Positions 29,044 through 40,416 of a DNA stretch of 64,000 nt are shown one piece after another (position 1 is the stretch's first letter; each line of letters starts with the position of its first letter). The DNA comes from Pristionchus mayeri (lineage: Eukaryota; Nematoda; Chromadorea; Rhabditida; Neodiplogasteridae), in NCBI GenBank assembly GCA_036245805.1, contig BTRK01000003.1:45684044-45748043 (forward strand), written 5' to 3'. The notes beneath the pieces were generated by a model. That model was not told the DNA's origin. It searched no databases and was given only the letters and a program-made list of their open reading frames with translations. A program made the translations under genes and the position numbers.

Positions 29044-30934
29044 TTAAGTACTTTGAATGATGCTCTTTAAAACTGCGTCGTCAGAATAACATCGTTTAAA
29101 ATATAGCTAGATTTCCGTTTTTTTTTACAAAGAAAGCTACCATCATGCTCTACAACTTTAATGTTGAGGTCATCATTCCTGGTCCTCATCCTGATGCTGC
29201 GCTGTCGGGTGAACCAAAAGTGACGTAACTTTTCAAATCGGAAATACCTTTTGGGTTATCATGCTTAAGTTGTAGTACACATATGTGACTCACTTCTCAC
29301 GAAAAATGGTCAAAATCGGGAAGTGGAAAAAAAAGGGGGAGCACTTTCGTAAGGTGACCCCAAAATGAGTTCCGGAATCGAGTTCTTCCGTACTTTCAAT
29401 TGCCCTTATTTATGCTCAAAATCATCGATAAACATCCAAAACAACATATAAAATTGTTTCCACGCATATCATAACACTTCCATAGGTGATACACGATCAC
29501 ATGACCTAAAATTTGAAAATCGCTATTTTGACCCATTTCAACTTGGGGGAAGGCGCTAATACACACAATGGGTTTCAAATAATGTAGAAATGTCCCTCTA
29601 AACTAGTTAGAGAGAGGGGGCATCTATAAATTTGAGTTTTCAGCTGGGGAATTCCAGAGAAGGCGCAAAACTGTACTATAGGAAAAAGTAGTCACAGAGA
29701 TCCGGCTTATGGCTAGAAATGTAGAGCACGATGAGCTAAATATTTCATCTGTGGAAAGTGAGTCTCTATTTTCTCGTTGAACCGTGCTACAGAGCTTAGA
29801 AGATGGCAGAAAACGACGAAAGAGGCGAGCGAGGGAGCGCTAAATAGAGGGGAGGGAGAGGGAGGTCAGCGGGCGAGAGCGCCAGACGGTTAGAGCGCGC
29901 GCTCTCGGGGGATTCTAACCTATTCATGGCCAAATTACAGGCTCTGTAGCACGCTTCGACGAGAAGATAGAGACTCACTTTCAACGGATGAAATGTTTAG
30001 CTCATCGTGCTCTACATTTCTAGCCATAAGCTGGATCTCTGTGACTACTTTTGCCTATAGTACAGTTTTGCGCCTTCTCTGGAATTCCTCAGTTGATAAC
30101 TCTCATTTATAGATGCCCCCTCTCTCTGACTAGTTTAGAGGGACATTTCTACATTATTTGAAACCCATTGTGTGCATTAGCGCCCTCCCCCAAGTTGAAA
30201 TGGGTTAAAATATCGATTTTAAAATTTTGGGTCATGTGATCGTGTATGACCAATGAAAGTGTTATGATATGCGTGGAAACAATTTTATATGTTGTTTTGG
30301 ATGTTTTTCGATGATCTTGAGAACAAATAAGAGCAATTGAAAGTACGGAAGAACTCGATTCCGGAACTCATTTTGGGGTCCCCTTATGAAAGTGCGCCCC
30401 CTTTTTTTTCCACTTCCCGATTTTGACCATTTTTCGTGAGAAGTGAGTCACATATGTGTACTACAACTTAAGCATGATAACTCAAAAGGTATTTCCGATT
30501 TGAAAAGTTACGTCACTTTTGGGTCACCCGACCGCGCCGCACCAGGATGAGGACCAGGAATGATGACCTCAACATTGAAGTTGTAGAGCATGATGGTAGC
30601 TTTCTTTGGAAAAAGAACGATCTTCTAGCTATATTTTAAACGATGTTATGATCATTTATGTGAGCGCGATTTGACAGTCGGAAAGTGATAGTGCCAAGTT
30701 TAGCCTTCTGAAGCTCGAAGATGACGATCGATATCAAAATTCTGACGACACAGTTTTAAAGAGCATCATTCAAAGTACTTAACGCCAAAATTATAGGGGA
30801 ATCAAGCAAACTTGAATCCTACCGCCGCGCCGTGGTCGATTCTCTCGCGATTCGCCTCATATATGCATCATCTCCATCTACTTCTCTCACCTCGCTTCTC
30901 CATTTATTTCCACTAGTAGAATATTCGCTTTCTT

Positions 30935-32180
30935 ATTTTACAGTCTCGGTGTAGGCGAGACCGTTCCGGGAGTGTAGATCCCTGACATCGTATTTGGCAA
31001 GGAGGACATCGAAATGAGATAATGACGAGTGGATAGGGAGTACAGGGGGACGCATGAGATGTTGATAGTGACTGGTAAGGATGGAAGGAGTGAGGGCAAT
31101 TTTTAACAAAAATTCTCAGCTTGAACATATTTCGGGTGCCAAAGCTCTAATTAAAGTTCGTAATTCGGGCTTTCGTCTCTTCATTTTGCACACTCTCTAA
31201 ACCGGTCGAGCGGTGAGAGAGTGTACAGAATGAAGAGGTACCGTTTCCCGAACTCTAGTTCTAATTCGGTCGCGGTTCCTAAAACTAGATTAGAAAGTGA
31301 AGAAGCAACACAGTAACGAGGAGAGGATGACTAGGGGAGATCAGGGGTGGGATGAGGAATGAGACTGGGGATGCTAGAAGGAAGGAAGGAGGAATGAATG
31401 AATGAAGGAGAGGTAGCGAGTACCATCTCGGGGTTAATGGTTCCGCTCTCTCAATTCCAAACACTCTCTCGCTGACTACTTGAGAGATCGTGCCGACCCG
31501 GGTATCACCAGGAGAATGGGATGCGGAAGAGGGCAGTTGACCGAGGGCCGTTCAGGGGTAAGCAACGATCACCTTTTGCGTACTAAATACGCTCACAAGG
31601 AGGGGTCACAGTCTCTTCCTTCCATGCTGCTTTCAGAAAATGTATCACAAGAATTCGCTTCATTCTACAAATCTCGTCTATTTCACTGATGACAGACAGT
31701 GCATATTGAAAAAAAAAGTTCTTTGGAAGTCATTCCTATAAGAACTAGAGAGATCCAGACAATCTCTTTCTGTTGCTCCTCGATCACACCAAGGATTTCT
31801 CGACTTGAGAGACGAATAACAATTGCCTTCTCGTGTTCTCTGCGCGTTCAGGGGGAGTGGTAGGATAGAGTCTTCCCCTAATTCCAGGGCGGAATTATAG
31901 AGCGGAAACCTTTGTTGAGAGATCCAGACAACTCCTGCCTATGCTCGATCTCAACGAACTTTGAGATATGAATAAGGAAACGCCCTCTCAACCCCTCACA
32001 CTCTCTCGCATCTGACATGTGAAAGTGTCCAGTAACTGATTTACAAAAATGAGAACGTGGCGAGAGGATGCTTGTTAGTAACGTCTGATAGCAGTGTAAT
32101 GCAAACGAGACACTGCTAGGTTCTGCCCGAGGCACAAGGGCATCATTTATCGATCGACGAGAGGAATCATACAATGTAGA
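30935..32180 (-). pseudogene. Decayed gene fragment, copy 2
   Basis: This is the best preserved exon-like block of the triplication. The minus strand at about 30945-31015 reads FDVLLAKYDVRDLHSRNGLA followed by YTET. It is colinear with copy 1: exon-like block, then GGGTTAATGGTTCCGCTCTC (31430-31450), then the GTATCACCAGGA block (31502), then the C-x-GQNL block (32110-32150). Frames are interrupted. Confidence 0.45.
31146..31262. repeat. AGTTCGTAATTCG hairpin MITE (family H3)
   Basis: AAGTTCGTAATTCGGGC, CTCTTCATTTTGCACACTCT, loop AAACCGGTCGAGCGG, TGAGAGAGTGTACAGAATGA and CGAACTCTAGTT form an imperfect hairpin. It is inserted inside copy 2 of the triplicated fragment. Confidence 0.62.
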
Positions 32181-32559
32181 AGTGAGAGGGCAGACGGTGC
32201 GAAGGGAGCGTTGATAGTTATCAGAGCCCTTCTGTGCATAATTCTCGTCTGAAATCGCAAAAGTTCACAAGCAAAATTGGGGAGAACTGAGAAGTATAGT
32301 CCTCAAATTATAAATACCAGGTGATTCCGGGGAATTGTGTCGGTTGACCACAGATAACTGAGGGATTGGTGGGATGTCGATTGTGGGAATAGCGTTCTAA
32401 ATAGAACAATAATAAAAATCTCCGCAATGCGTATCAAAGGAATATCTCTTCATTAATCTACTCTCTCATTGTTAATACATATATTGTGCATTAAGAGAAG
32501 GAGAGGAGGTGACCTGCCACTATATTCGTTATCCATATTCCATACAGCGATTGATGTTG

Positions 32560-33800
32560 CCTCGGTGTAGGTGAGACGATTGAGGGAGTGTAGATACCTT
32601 AGATTTTAATTGTCAAAGTAAGCAATCGAAATGAGAAGACGAAAAAATGAATGCCAGAGTGGGCGGGAGGACAAGGGCGGGAAGAGAACGAATTTAATGA
32701 AGGTGCTGGCCATACATAATTCGGTTTGAAAATATTTCGAATGCCACAACTCGTATTTGGCTGTACAAGATGCGGTTCATAAGTAGGGGAGAAAGGTGAA
32801 GCAGAAACACAGTGAAGTGGAGAATAAGAATAGGGGAGATCAGGGGAGGGATGAGGAATGAGACTGAGGATGCGAGAAGGAAGGAAGGAAGGAGGAATGA
32901 ATGAATGAAGGAGAGGTAGCGAGTATCATCTCAGGGTTAATGGCCCCGCTCTCTCCATTCCTCACGCTCTCTTACTCACTCTGATCTGAGAGAGATTCTG
33001 TCGATCAGGGTATCACCAGGACAATGGGGGGTAGTGGGAGAGGGGAGAGGACCGAGGACCATTCAATGGTCAGTAGCGATCCCATTTCGCATGCTAAATA
33101 CGCTCACAAGGAATGGGTCACGATCTCTTTCTTCCATCCTTTCAGGAAAGGGATTGCAAGAGTTAGCTTCAATCCACAAATAATGTCGCCGATTTGACCA
33201 ATGAAAGACAATGTAGAATATGAAAAATCAGTTCTTCTGAAGCTACTGCTAGACGAAATAGAGAGATCCAGACAATCTCTGACTATTCCTACTCGACAAT
33301 CAATCAATCAATTTATCAATTTATCAAATCAGGCAGTGTTTTGTGAATATAAATATTTGTCATTATATCTCATCCTACTCGATAACACCAAGGATATTCC
33401 GTCTTGAGCGGCGAATAAGAAATGCCCTCTAATCTTTGAACGATCTCTCGTGTCCTCTGCACTGTCAGGGAGTTAGTGGTAGGATTAGAGTGCTATCCCT
33501 GATTTCAGATGAGAATAATTTCTGCTCAGCTTCATCTTGTATGTTGTGGTACTGTAATCCAGTTTGAATTTTGCGCTCCTCTAAAACTACAGTAGGTGTA
33601 AGGATGAACTCTCTTCCCTCTTCGGGCATGCACATCAATATCACATCTCGTCTATCACTTCTGTTGCCATAGTGTTGCCCACTCTTTCTGCTTCTTCCAC
33701 TTTCACTCTCCCTTCGTGTTCCAGTACGAGATACGGTTCCACGTCCGAACAATTCTATACACTTTTTCTTGGATAATTTGAAAAGTGATTGTGCGCCCAC
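32560..33800 (-). pseudogene. Decayed gene fragment, copy 3
   Basis: This has the same block order as copies 1 and 2: YTEA-like exon at 32560-32620, GGGTTAATGGCCCCGCTCTC at 32934, GTATCACCAGGACAATGG at 33009. A minus-strand open frame, 33465-33800 (111 residues, starting MGAQSLFKLSKKKCIELFG), lies at its upstream end and contains EEGREFILTPTVVLEERK. It could be a further exon of the ancestral gene. Nothing here matches a family I know. Confidence 0.35.
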
Positions 33801-34272
33801 TTTTTCTCACTCGACCGGTCTAGGAAGTGTAGAAATGGTTACCAGAATTTTGATTTTTTTCCTCTATGCTCGTATCGTTCCTTCTTATTTCCACAATTCA
33901 CTTACTCAGAGCCATACACGCTCTTCCCTACCTCTTATACACTGACGTTACGTCAATAGAAAAAATCATAATCGATTACCAGGTACATTTTCTTTACTAC
34001 ATTTATTTTTTGTAGATTTTTTAGCAGAATTGTTATTAGCGGGGGATTTGGAGGTCAATGGACCCATTTAGTAGACCAGCTACGCCGTTTTCTCCCTTCC
34101 TTCGACTACCTCGTATGTATCTCGATCTACATATTACCTTCTGGTTCGAGGTTTTTTAACACTTTTCGTGAACATCGTTTGGAAATATAGCAACATTTGG
34201 AATTCATTTTGCTTCACAAGATATGACTCTCTCCATTCTGCGTCCTCTCTCCGATCTGAAAGGCGAGAGCGG

Positions 34273-34463
34273 GCACTAGGTCGTATGATCACCGTCGGAT
34301 GGTAACCTACGGAAGATACACCACAAAATGAACCCTTATGTAGAAATTACACAGAATCATTTTTGACAATGTGCGAACATACTGTGAAAGATCTACAGAA
34401 GGGTTCATTTTTGGTTATCATCCAGCAGGTTACCATCGGACGGTGATCAGCCGACCTAGTGCC
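34273..34463. repeat. GCACTAGGTCG MITE (family H6)
   Basis: GCACTAGGTCGTATGATCAC and GTGATCAGCCGACCTAGTGC are inverted. Second inner repeats GATGGTAACCT and AGGTTACCATC are also inverted. Very similar to 37450-37640. Confidence 0.72.
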
Positions 34464-34511
34464 GCGAGAGAGCGTGAGGGATGAAGAAAGTTCTGTATTG
34501 CCAGGCATCTC

Positions 34512-36323
34512 CTCTGGTTTCTCCCAACCAGTTGCTGGGGAACCCGCCAGCAACTGGTCAGAACACTGGTTACCAACTGGTTAGGCTAAGCTTCGCCTAT
34601 TCAATTAAAACGCGTTATCCTTTAGAACGGGAGGGGGGTGGCACAGATTTGTCAAAATGATCTCCCAGCAGCCATACTTTAGGTATGGAGTCACCAAGAG
34701 TGGACTACACTTCTGCAGGAAAATATTTCAAAAATTGTAACTTTTTGGCGCAAAATTAGAGAAAAAAATATTTTCGATTTCAGAGACAAGCTATATACCA
34801 TTCGAAAGAGCGTCAAAAGTTATGCCAAAATGGTTTTCAAATTTATCAAAATTTGACTGAGCAATGTCGAAAAATTCAAAATTTTTGATGACCAGCTGTG
34901 ATCTCACTGCTCGTCTGAAACTCAAAAGTTAATCCTAAATTTTTGATATGTGGCGCTCTGTTGCATGCAGATTCTGAATCGGCAATGACAATTTGGAATT
35001 TCATGGACCGAACACGCTTTTCGATTGATTTCCTAGAGCGCAATCGCCGACCAGGGTTCGATCACCGCCGGCGCATATCTTTTGCAAAGTGTTTTGCTTG
35101 CTTTCCATCATTACTGCGGTAGGGGGAAGTGGTCGGCGACCAAATTCTAAGACTTTTTTACTTCGGTGAGTTTTTCGATCAAATGCGATCTACGGCCGGA
35201 AATCGATATTTTCATTTTTATTTCCTACATAATATCGATTTCCGGCCGTAGATCGCATCTGATCGAAAAACTCCCCAGAGTAAAAAAGCCTTAGAATTTG
35301 ATCGCCGAATTATTCCCTCCACCGCCGCAGTGAACTCGATTAAAAACTTTTTTTACGATTACGGTAGCTTTATACCGTAATCGTCAAAAATGAAAAAATC
35401 GATTTCCGACCGTAGATCGCATCTGATCGAAAAACTCCTCGAAGTAAAAAAGTCTTAGAATTTGGTCTCCGACTACTTCCCCCCTACCGCAGTAATGATT
35501 GAAAGCAAGCAAAACACTTTGCAAAAGATATGCGCCGGCGGGGATCGTACCGTGGTCGGCGATTGCGCTCTAGGAAATCAATCGAAAAGCGTGTTCGGTC
35601 CATGAAATTCCAAATTTTCATTACAGATTCAGAATCCGCATGCAACAGAGCGCCACATATCAAAAATTCAGGATTAACTTTTGAGTTTCGGATTAGCAGT
35701 GTGATGATGATCACAGCAGGTCATCAAAAATTTTGGTTTTTTCGACATTGCTCAGTCAAATATTGATAAATTTGAATACTGTCTTATGTTTTGGCATAAC
35801 TTTTCACGCTCTTTCAAATGGTGTATAGTTTGTCTCTGAAATCGAAAAAAAATTTTCTTAAATTTCGCGCCAAAAAGTTGAATTTTTTGAAACATTTTCC
35901 GAATGAAGTGTAGTCCACTCTTGGTGACTCCATACCTAAAGTATGGATGCTGGGAGATAATTTTGAAAAAACTGTGCCATCCCCGGGCCTTTTCGTTGCA
36001 TTCTTACAGAGAACGCGTTTTAATTCAATTCAATTATATTTTTTATTCCGTTCATATGGGAAAATTCAAGATATCATTGCGGAATGGTGTCGAAAAACGG
36101 AGGTCAGTCGATGTGGTCGAATCGGGTTTGCTTGCAGCAAGGGTATAGAAGGGAATTCGAACTGGTTAACCAGTTGTTGTCCAGTTGTTAATCACTTGTT
36201 GTCCAGTTGTCAACCAGTTGGAGTGGGCGGAGCTTAAGCTAACCAGTGCCCTGATCAGTTGCTAACCAGTGCTCTAACCAGTTGCTGGCGGGTTCCCCAG
36301 CAACTGGTTGGGAGAAACCAGAG
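34512..36323. mobile_element. 1.8-kb fold-back palindrome with CAACTGG ends
   Basis: The ends are CTCTGGTTTCTCCCAACCAG and its exact inverse. Arms are inverted copies (34512 to about 35140, and about 35450 to 36323) full of CCAGTTG and ACTGGTT words near the tips. The centre holds two nested hairpins built on TTTCCGGCCGTAGATCGCAT. The words GATCGAAAAACTCC and GTAAAAAAGTCTTAGAATTT are shared with the palindrome at 51973-53000. No protein or clear target duplication is seen. Confidence 0.8.
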
Positions 36324-36840
36324 TCTGCCAGCTTATGAATCCATTCCAGAGCTGGATGCAGTGGCTTTGCCGAGTTACTAGAATTGGCATTCGGTATCAG
36401 TCAGAGAATATTCACGCGATTCGCGCAATTTCAGCTGCCAAATCACACATTGTAAAAATTATTTATGTGTTCTCCTCGATAAATGATTGTAATGGAGAAA
36501 GTGTCGCACTGCAGAGATGGAATGGCTCCTACGATAGGATGCAAGGCACACATTGGATAATTGCCCATAATTGCAATATTTCCTGATTTTCGGTCGCACA
36601 ACCCCTTTGTAATGGGGAGATAAACGATAAGGGAATTGGGGGGGGGGCAACTATCCAAGAAGTGCCGGATGCAGGGATGATTCACACGAGCCGCAATGTC
36701 CAAGACGCGTTTCTTACATTGTCAAAAATCGTATTTTCAATTGGATAAATGCTTATAATAGTATAATGAAGGCCAGTGTTGCACTGCAAAGGTGTTTGTA
36801 GTCACAACTATTGTGTTTCTCTCTCCTCATCCACAATATT
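36324..36840. other. Gene-free interval
   Basis: No exon supported. Short frames on both strands at 36308-36703 overlap without coding-like splice borders. A G run is at 36639-36648. Confidence 0.35.
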
Positions 36841-36861
36841 CTTTCGAATGTGAGAAAAACT

Positions 36862-37330
36862 AGGGCGCGAGTGGTTTGAAATTCATATCACGCGCTCAAT
36901 CCGGTGGTCATGACAACACCGCCACTTTCCGCCCCCTCCCCTCCTTCTCATCCTTCTCATCCCAATTTCTTCTCTTATCTCTATCAAGCCTCCGTCTTTC
37001 ATTTACTACTTCAATATATTTTCCCTATTTCTTTCTTAAAATTTCCTTTAATTTGTAAACATTCCAACTGCAGGATTCTACTCGTCATCAACTGGATATT
37101 CTTCATCAAATTCATCCATAAAAGCACCGAGCTCTCGTTTTTTCAAAGTAAGCTTCTTGGATGTTTCCATCAACAAATATATTTGTTCAGAAATCGACTC
37201 TGACGAAAAGAATGAGGTAATCTTTTCAAGTTCATATCTGCCCATTTCATCGGTGTCAGAGAGAAGATAAGGGAATTCCTCCCTCGTTGACCATACCACC
37301 CCCTCATCCCTCCCAGATTCCCTCACGATC
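36862..37330. repeat. Direct duplication, unit A
   Basis: About 470 bases are repeated at 37675-38130: GTGGTTTGAAATTCATATCA, then GTCATGACAACACCGCCACT, then the small open frame. The two units are about 810 bases apart and roughly 80-85% alike by eye. Confidence 0.7.
37078..37326 (-). CDS. Small acidic protein fragment, unrecognised
   Basis: This 82-residue open frame ends LGAFMDEFDEEYPVDDE. It contains WSTREEFPYLLSDTDEMGRY and EQIYLLMETSKKLTLKKREL, a helical charged stretch. Conservation of the frame WST(R/G)(E/D)E(F/L)PYLL between this copy and the neighbouring one suggests it once coded for protein. It may be the last exon of a larger gene upstream on the minus strand. No signal peptide, membrane helix or family motif is seen. 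Confidence 0.4.
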   Translation of the reverse strand: MRESGRDEGVVWSTREEFPYLLSDTDEMGRYELEKITSFFSSESISEQIYLLMETSKKLTLKKRELGAFMDEFDEEYPVDDE

Positions 37331-37449
37331 GTTTATTGTATGAATATCATCGTCATTAATAAAGAATTTGAGCAGTGGTAACGAATACATGATCTAAAAT
37401 TGGGCTACTTTTTACATCACATCTATCGTCTCTCCTCTCTTCTCTTGCG

Positions 37450-37640
37450 GTACTAGATCGGATGATCACAGTCGGATGATAACCTACTGGAAGATAACCA
37501 AAAAATGGGCACTTCCGTAGAACTTTCACAGTAGGCTCACAAAGTGTCAAAAATGATTATTTGAAAGTACTTCAGGAGGGTCCATTTTTGGTTATCATCC
37601 AATAGGTTAACGTTCGGCGGTGATCATCCGACTTAGTGCC
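37450..37640. repeat. TACTAGATCGGATGATCAC MITE (family H6)
   Basis: The outer TIRs are TACTAGATCGGATGATCAC / GTGATCATCCGACTTAGTG, and the inner pair is GATGATAACCTACTGG / CCAATAGGTTAACGTTC. It separates the two direct-duplication units. Confidence 0.7.
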
Positions 37641-37859
37641 TCTCTTCCGTACTATTCCTTCGATTATGTGAAATGCGAGCGGTAGTGGTTTGAAATTCAT
37701 ATCACCCGCTCAATCCTGTGGTCATGACAACACCGCCACTTTCCTCCCCCTCCCCTCCTTCTCATCCTTCTCCTCCCAATGCTTCACATATCTCTCCAAA
37801 ACCTCCTTCTTTCATTTACTACTTCAATTAATTGTTTCCTTATTTTATTCGAAAAAATT

Positions 37860-38125
37860 CCATTTTATTTGGAAATATTCATACTGCAGGATTCTACTCC
37901 TCCTCAACTGGATATTCTTCATCAAATTCATCCATAAAAGCACCTAACTCTCGTTTTTTTCAAGGTAAGCTTCTTTGATGTTTCCATCAATAAATACATT
38001 AGTTCAGAAATCGATCCCATCGTGCAGTATGAGGTTCTTTTCAATTTCTTCATAGAGCACAACATCAATGCCGGCGAGAAGATATGGGAGTTCATCCCCC
38101 GTAGACCATGCCACCCTTCCGATAT
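37860..38125 (-). pseudogene. Duplicated copy of the small acidic protein, frameshifted
   Basis: Homologous to 37078-37326: WSTGDELPYLLAGID, then ELMYLLMETSKKLTLKK. Two frame breaks are visible. One is an extra base before the ATCGATTTCTGAA block; the other is a seven-A run where unit A has six (at the LKKxxR position). It ends in a VEEE-type codon run and stop instead of VDDE. Confidence 0.5.
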
Positions 38126-38389
38126 CTTCTTGCCGAGTATGCCAAAAGAATATCAGCAATGAAAACTGCCGTTGTATTTTATTTATTTCTGATAAATGAC
38201 TTTATTTCTGCTCGTTGATATCTCAATGAATCTCGTATGCTCGTGAGGAGAATGAGGGAGAGGAGAGGGACATTGTAGAGAAAGCGAAGGAGGGAGAGTT
38301 CATGATGGGAGGCCATGGGATAGGGCGTGATTCTGAAATGAGGAGGGGTATACTTACTGCGGATTCCCACCGTTTGGAAATCGATTTAT

Positions 38390-40006
38390 TTATCTACCCG
38401 AGTGATCTGACATAGACAAAATGGGAGTTTCAGATGTTATTAATATTTCATAATTCAGTTATCATAGAATCTCCGGACTGAAAATATGTCTCATTAGATA
38501 AATGATAAGACAGAGAAAAATCACGGAACTGCAATTTCTGGCATTATTCCAAACAAACGCTTCGAGATGATGTACCTTTGGTTCTCTCCTCTTCCTCTTC
38601 TATCTTCTCCTGCTTATCCCTTTCCTCGATGAGTACTCCATGCAACTTCTTGATGTACGATATGGCCTCTCTCAGTGTTTCTGCCTGCAATTTGCTACTA
38701 GATCATAAGGAACTAGGTCCGATGAGAACTATGACGTCATGTCGCCTTTGATATATCAAAATGTGGTATTACGTCATAGTTCTACCCAGTTCCGGACAGA
38801 CAAGAATCCATCGGATACCTGGTGGCAATCGAAAAAGTATCCTTCTCCTGTATTTTCTCATTCGGTTCACATACTGTAAAAACTTATTCTGCGAAAATAA
38901 TTCGGAAATGTATTACAATTCGATATCATCCGACGGTTCTCGTGCGACCTAGCACTCCCTCTCCTCTCTCTTTCTCCAACTCCCCCTCTCTCTCCCTGGC
39001 TGGCACCTAAGTCTGTCTTCTAAAGAACGATTTCTCTTCATTGTTCACTTTCTTTTGCCATACGGGCCAGTTAGCGGTCGCGAAGAATTAAGAGATCAGT
39101 TCCTTCAGATGTCTTTAGTGGCAGCATCCTCTGTTAACCCTTTCAAGATTGAATCAGCCGTTCACTCCTACCTTGGATAACTTCCTCGCCGATCCTCTCT
39201 TCGGGAGTGTCTTCCGGAGACAGTCAAAACCCGCATTGATACTGCAATCGTTTCATTACTTTAATACAGGCACAACTTGTCATTCAGATTATGCACTCTC
39301 GCGCCACTCAATGAACGGAATGAACAGCATATTAATCGTATTTTAAACACTAACCGTCCTATGAATCGTGTGAAAATGGATAATGGATTTCTGAATTTCA
39401 AAGTAGATATGCAATAGATTGTGAGATGCTACTATGGGCAAAATACTTTGATAATACTCATTCTATTTCTTCCCCTCCTTCTTCCACCGACCAGTTCATC
39501 CTTTGTCTCTCTCGGGCATTCGCTGCTTCTCTTGCCTTCTCACACTCAGGTCCAATAGATCTGAAGGACGAGATTGAGGATCACAGCACTGTCCATAATT
39601 AGAGTAGATAAAGAAAGGAAGACAGACAACTCCTCCATTTCCACGATCTTTCTCTAGTGAATCTTGGACGAAAGCATTTATGGCCAAGAAAAACATTGGA
39701 GAGTGACTCTAACTGTTTCCTCACCTGTTCGGCCTGTACTCCTTCCCCGACTTGTAGATGCGACCATTCACTGTCTGAAAAGAATCATTTACACAGATAA
39801 AGAGGGATGCAAAGGGAAGGATTCGTAAAACATGGAGCAATGGTCTGACTCTCTTCCGTTTGTACGCTCTCTCGTCTATCTGCCCGCTGAGAGAGCGTGC
39901 AAACCGACGAGAGTCAGACCATTGATACTTGAGAAACATTTCTAGGGGAGAAGCTCACCTTAGCGGAGTGGCTGGAAGGAACGAGAACGTGTGAGGGGAA
40001 GTCCAT
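38390..40006 (-). CDS. bHLH transcription factor, compact, six exons
   Basis: This encodes a 120-residue nuclear DNA-binding protein that should bind E-boxes as a dimer. Exons (minus) are 39959-40006, 39725-39774, 39492-39560, 39172-39241, 38576-38684 and 38390-38406, all in phase. Order: start MDFPSHVLVPSSHSAK; TVNGRIYKSGKEYRPNR; basic region REAANARERQRMN; helix 1 INAGFDCLRKTLP; loop KRGSARKLSK; helix 2 AETLREAISYIKKLHGVLIE; then a charged tail and stop after HSGR. The basic region keeps the Glu-Arg pair (ARERQR) needed for CANNTG contact. The loop is two residues off the commonest class II length. The exact subfamily (Ptf1a/Ferd3l-like versus achaete-scute-like) cannot be set. Almost nothing lies outside the bHLH. 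Introns contain two MITEs. Confidence 0.86.
38708..38957. repeat. Composite MITE with CRE-type palindrome and H6 ends
   Basis: The left part 38711-38796 is the family H5 palindrome (CTAGGTCCGATGAGAACTAT, ATGACGTCATGTCG). The far right end is ATCATCCGACGG...GTGCGACCTAGCAC, which is of the family H6 type. The two families therefore share ends and may be one lineage. It lies in a bHLH intron. Confidence 0.6.
39835..39925. repeat. CTCTCTCG hairpin MITE (family H1)
   Basis: GAGCAATGGTCTGACTCTCT and CAATGGTCTGACTC are mirrored by GAGTCAGACCATTG. The inner arms are CGCTCTCTCG and TGAGAGAGCG. In the first intron of the bHLH gene. Confidence 0.75.
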
Positions 40007-40343
40007 TGTGAAGAAGAGCACTGTGTCCTGGCAATCGACTGGGATCAATCAGGGCAGGGGAGGGAGAGGGGGGGAGGAGGAAGTGGAAGGAAGAGGGAGA
40101 GGGGAAGGAGAGAGGAGGAACACAGAACAAGTGATACCTAACAAGCCCTCATTACAGGAGGTCGCCTGTGCAAATAGGAAGAAGCAGAGGAGGGGAGATA
40201 GAGGACTCATTTGAATGAACCCACTAATTACACCCCGAGGCAAGATTATCTCATACGCAAAACAATATGGAGAAAGAAGCAGCAAATCTTTTGAGAATAA
40301 TTCCATTGATAATTGTTTGAAAACAAGAAGAATCTCAAAAGAA

Positions 40344-40416
40344 AGGTCTTGGCCGGGATCGAACCGGCGACCTTCTGCGTGTGAAGCAGACGTGATAACC
40401 ACTACACCACAAGACC
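40344..40416 (-). tRNA. tRNA-Val (anticodon CAC)
   Basis: On the minus strand the acceptor arm is GGTCTTG/CAAGACC (7 of 7 pairs). The D arm is in GTGGTGTAGTGGTTATCAC. The anticodon arm is TCTGC-TTCACAC-GCAGA, with anticodon CAC. The T arm is GCCGG-TTCGATC-CCGGC. A and B boxes are canonical, there is no intron, and TTTC follows the 3' end. It reads valine GUG codons. Confidence 0.95.

Larger units (their letters stand above)
28590..30858. mobile_element. Giant fold-back palindrome, copy 2
   Basis: The ends are GAGGCGAATCGCGAGAGAAT and its exact inverse, flanked on both sides by ATAT (TTATAT / ATATATG). The arms are inverted copies for about 900 bases each, around a GC-rich centre (29810-29950) that is homologous to the centre of copy 1 but in the opposite orientation. 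The left arm is 369 bases longer because of a MITE at 28679-29043. No protein is encoded. Confidence 0.85.
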
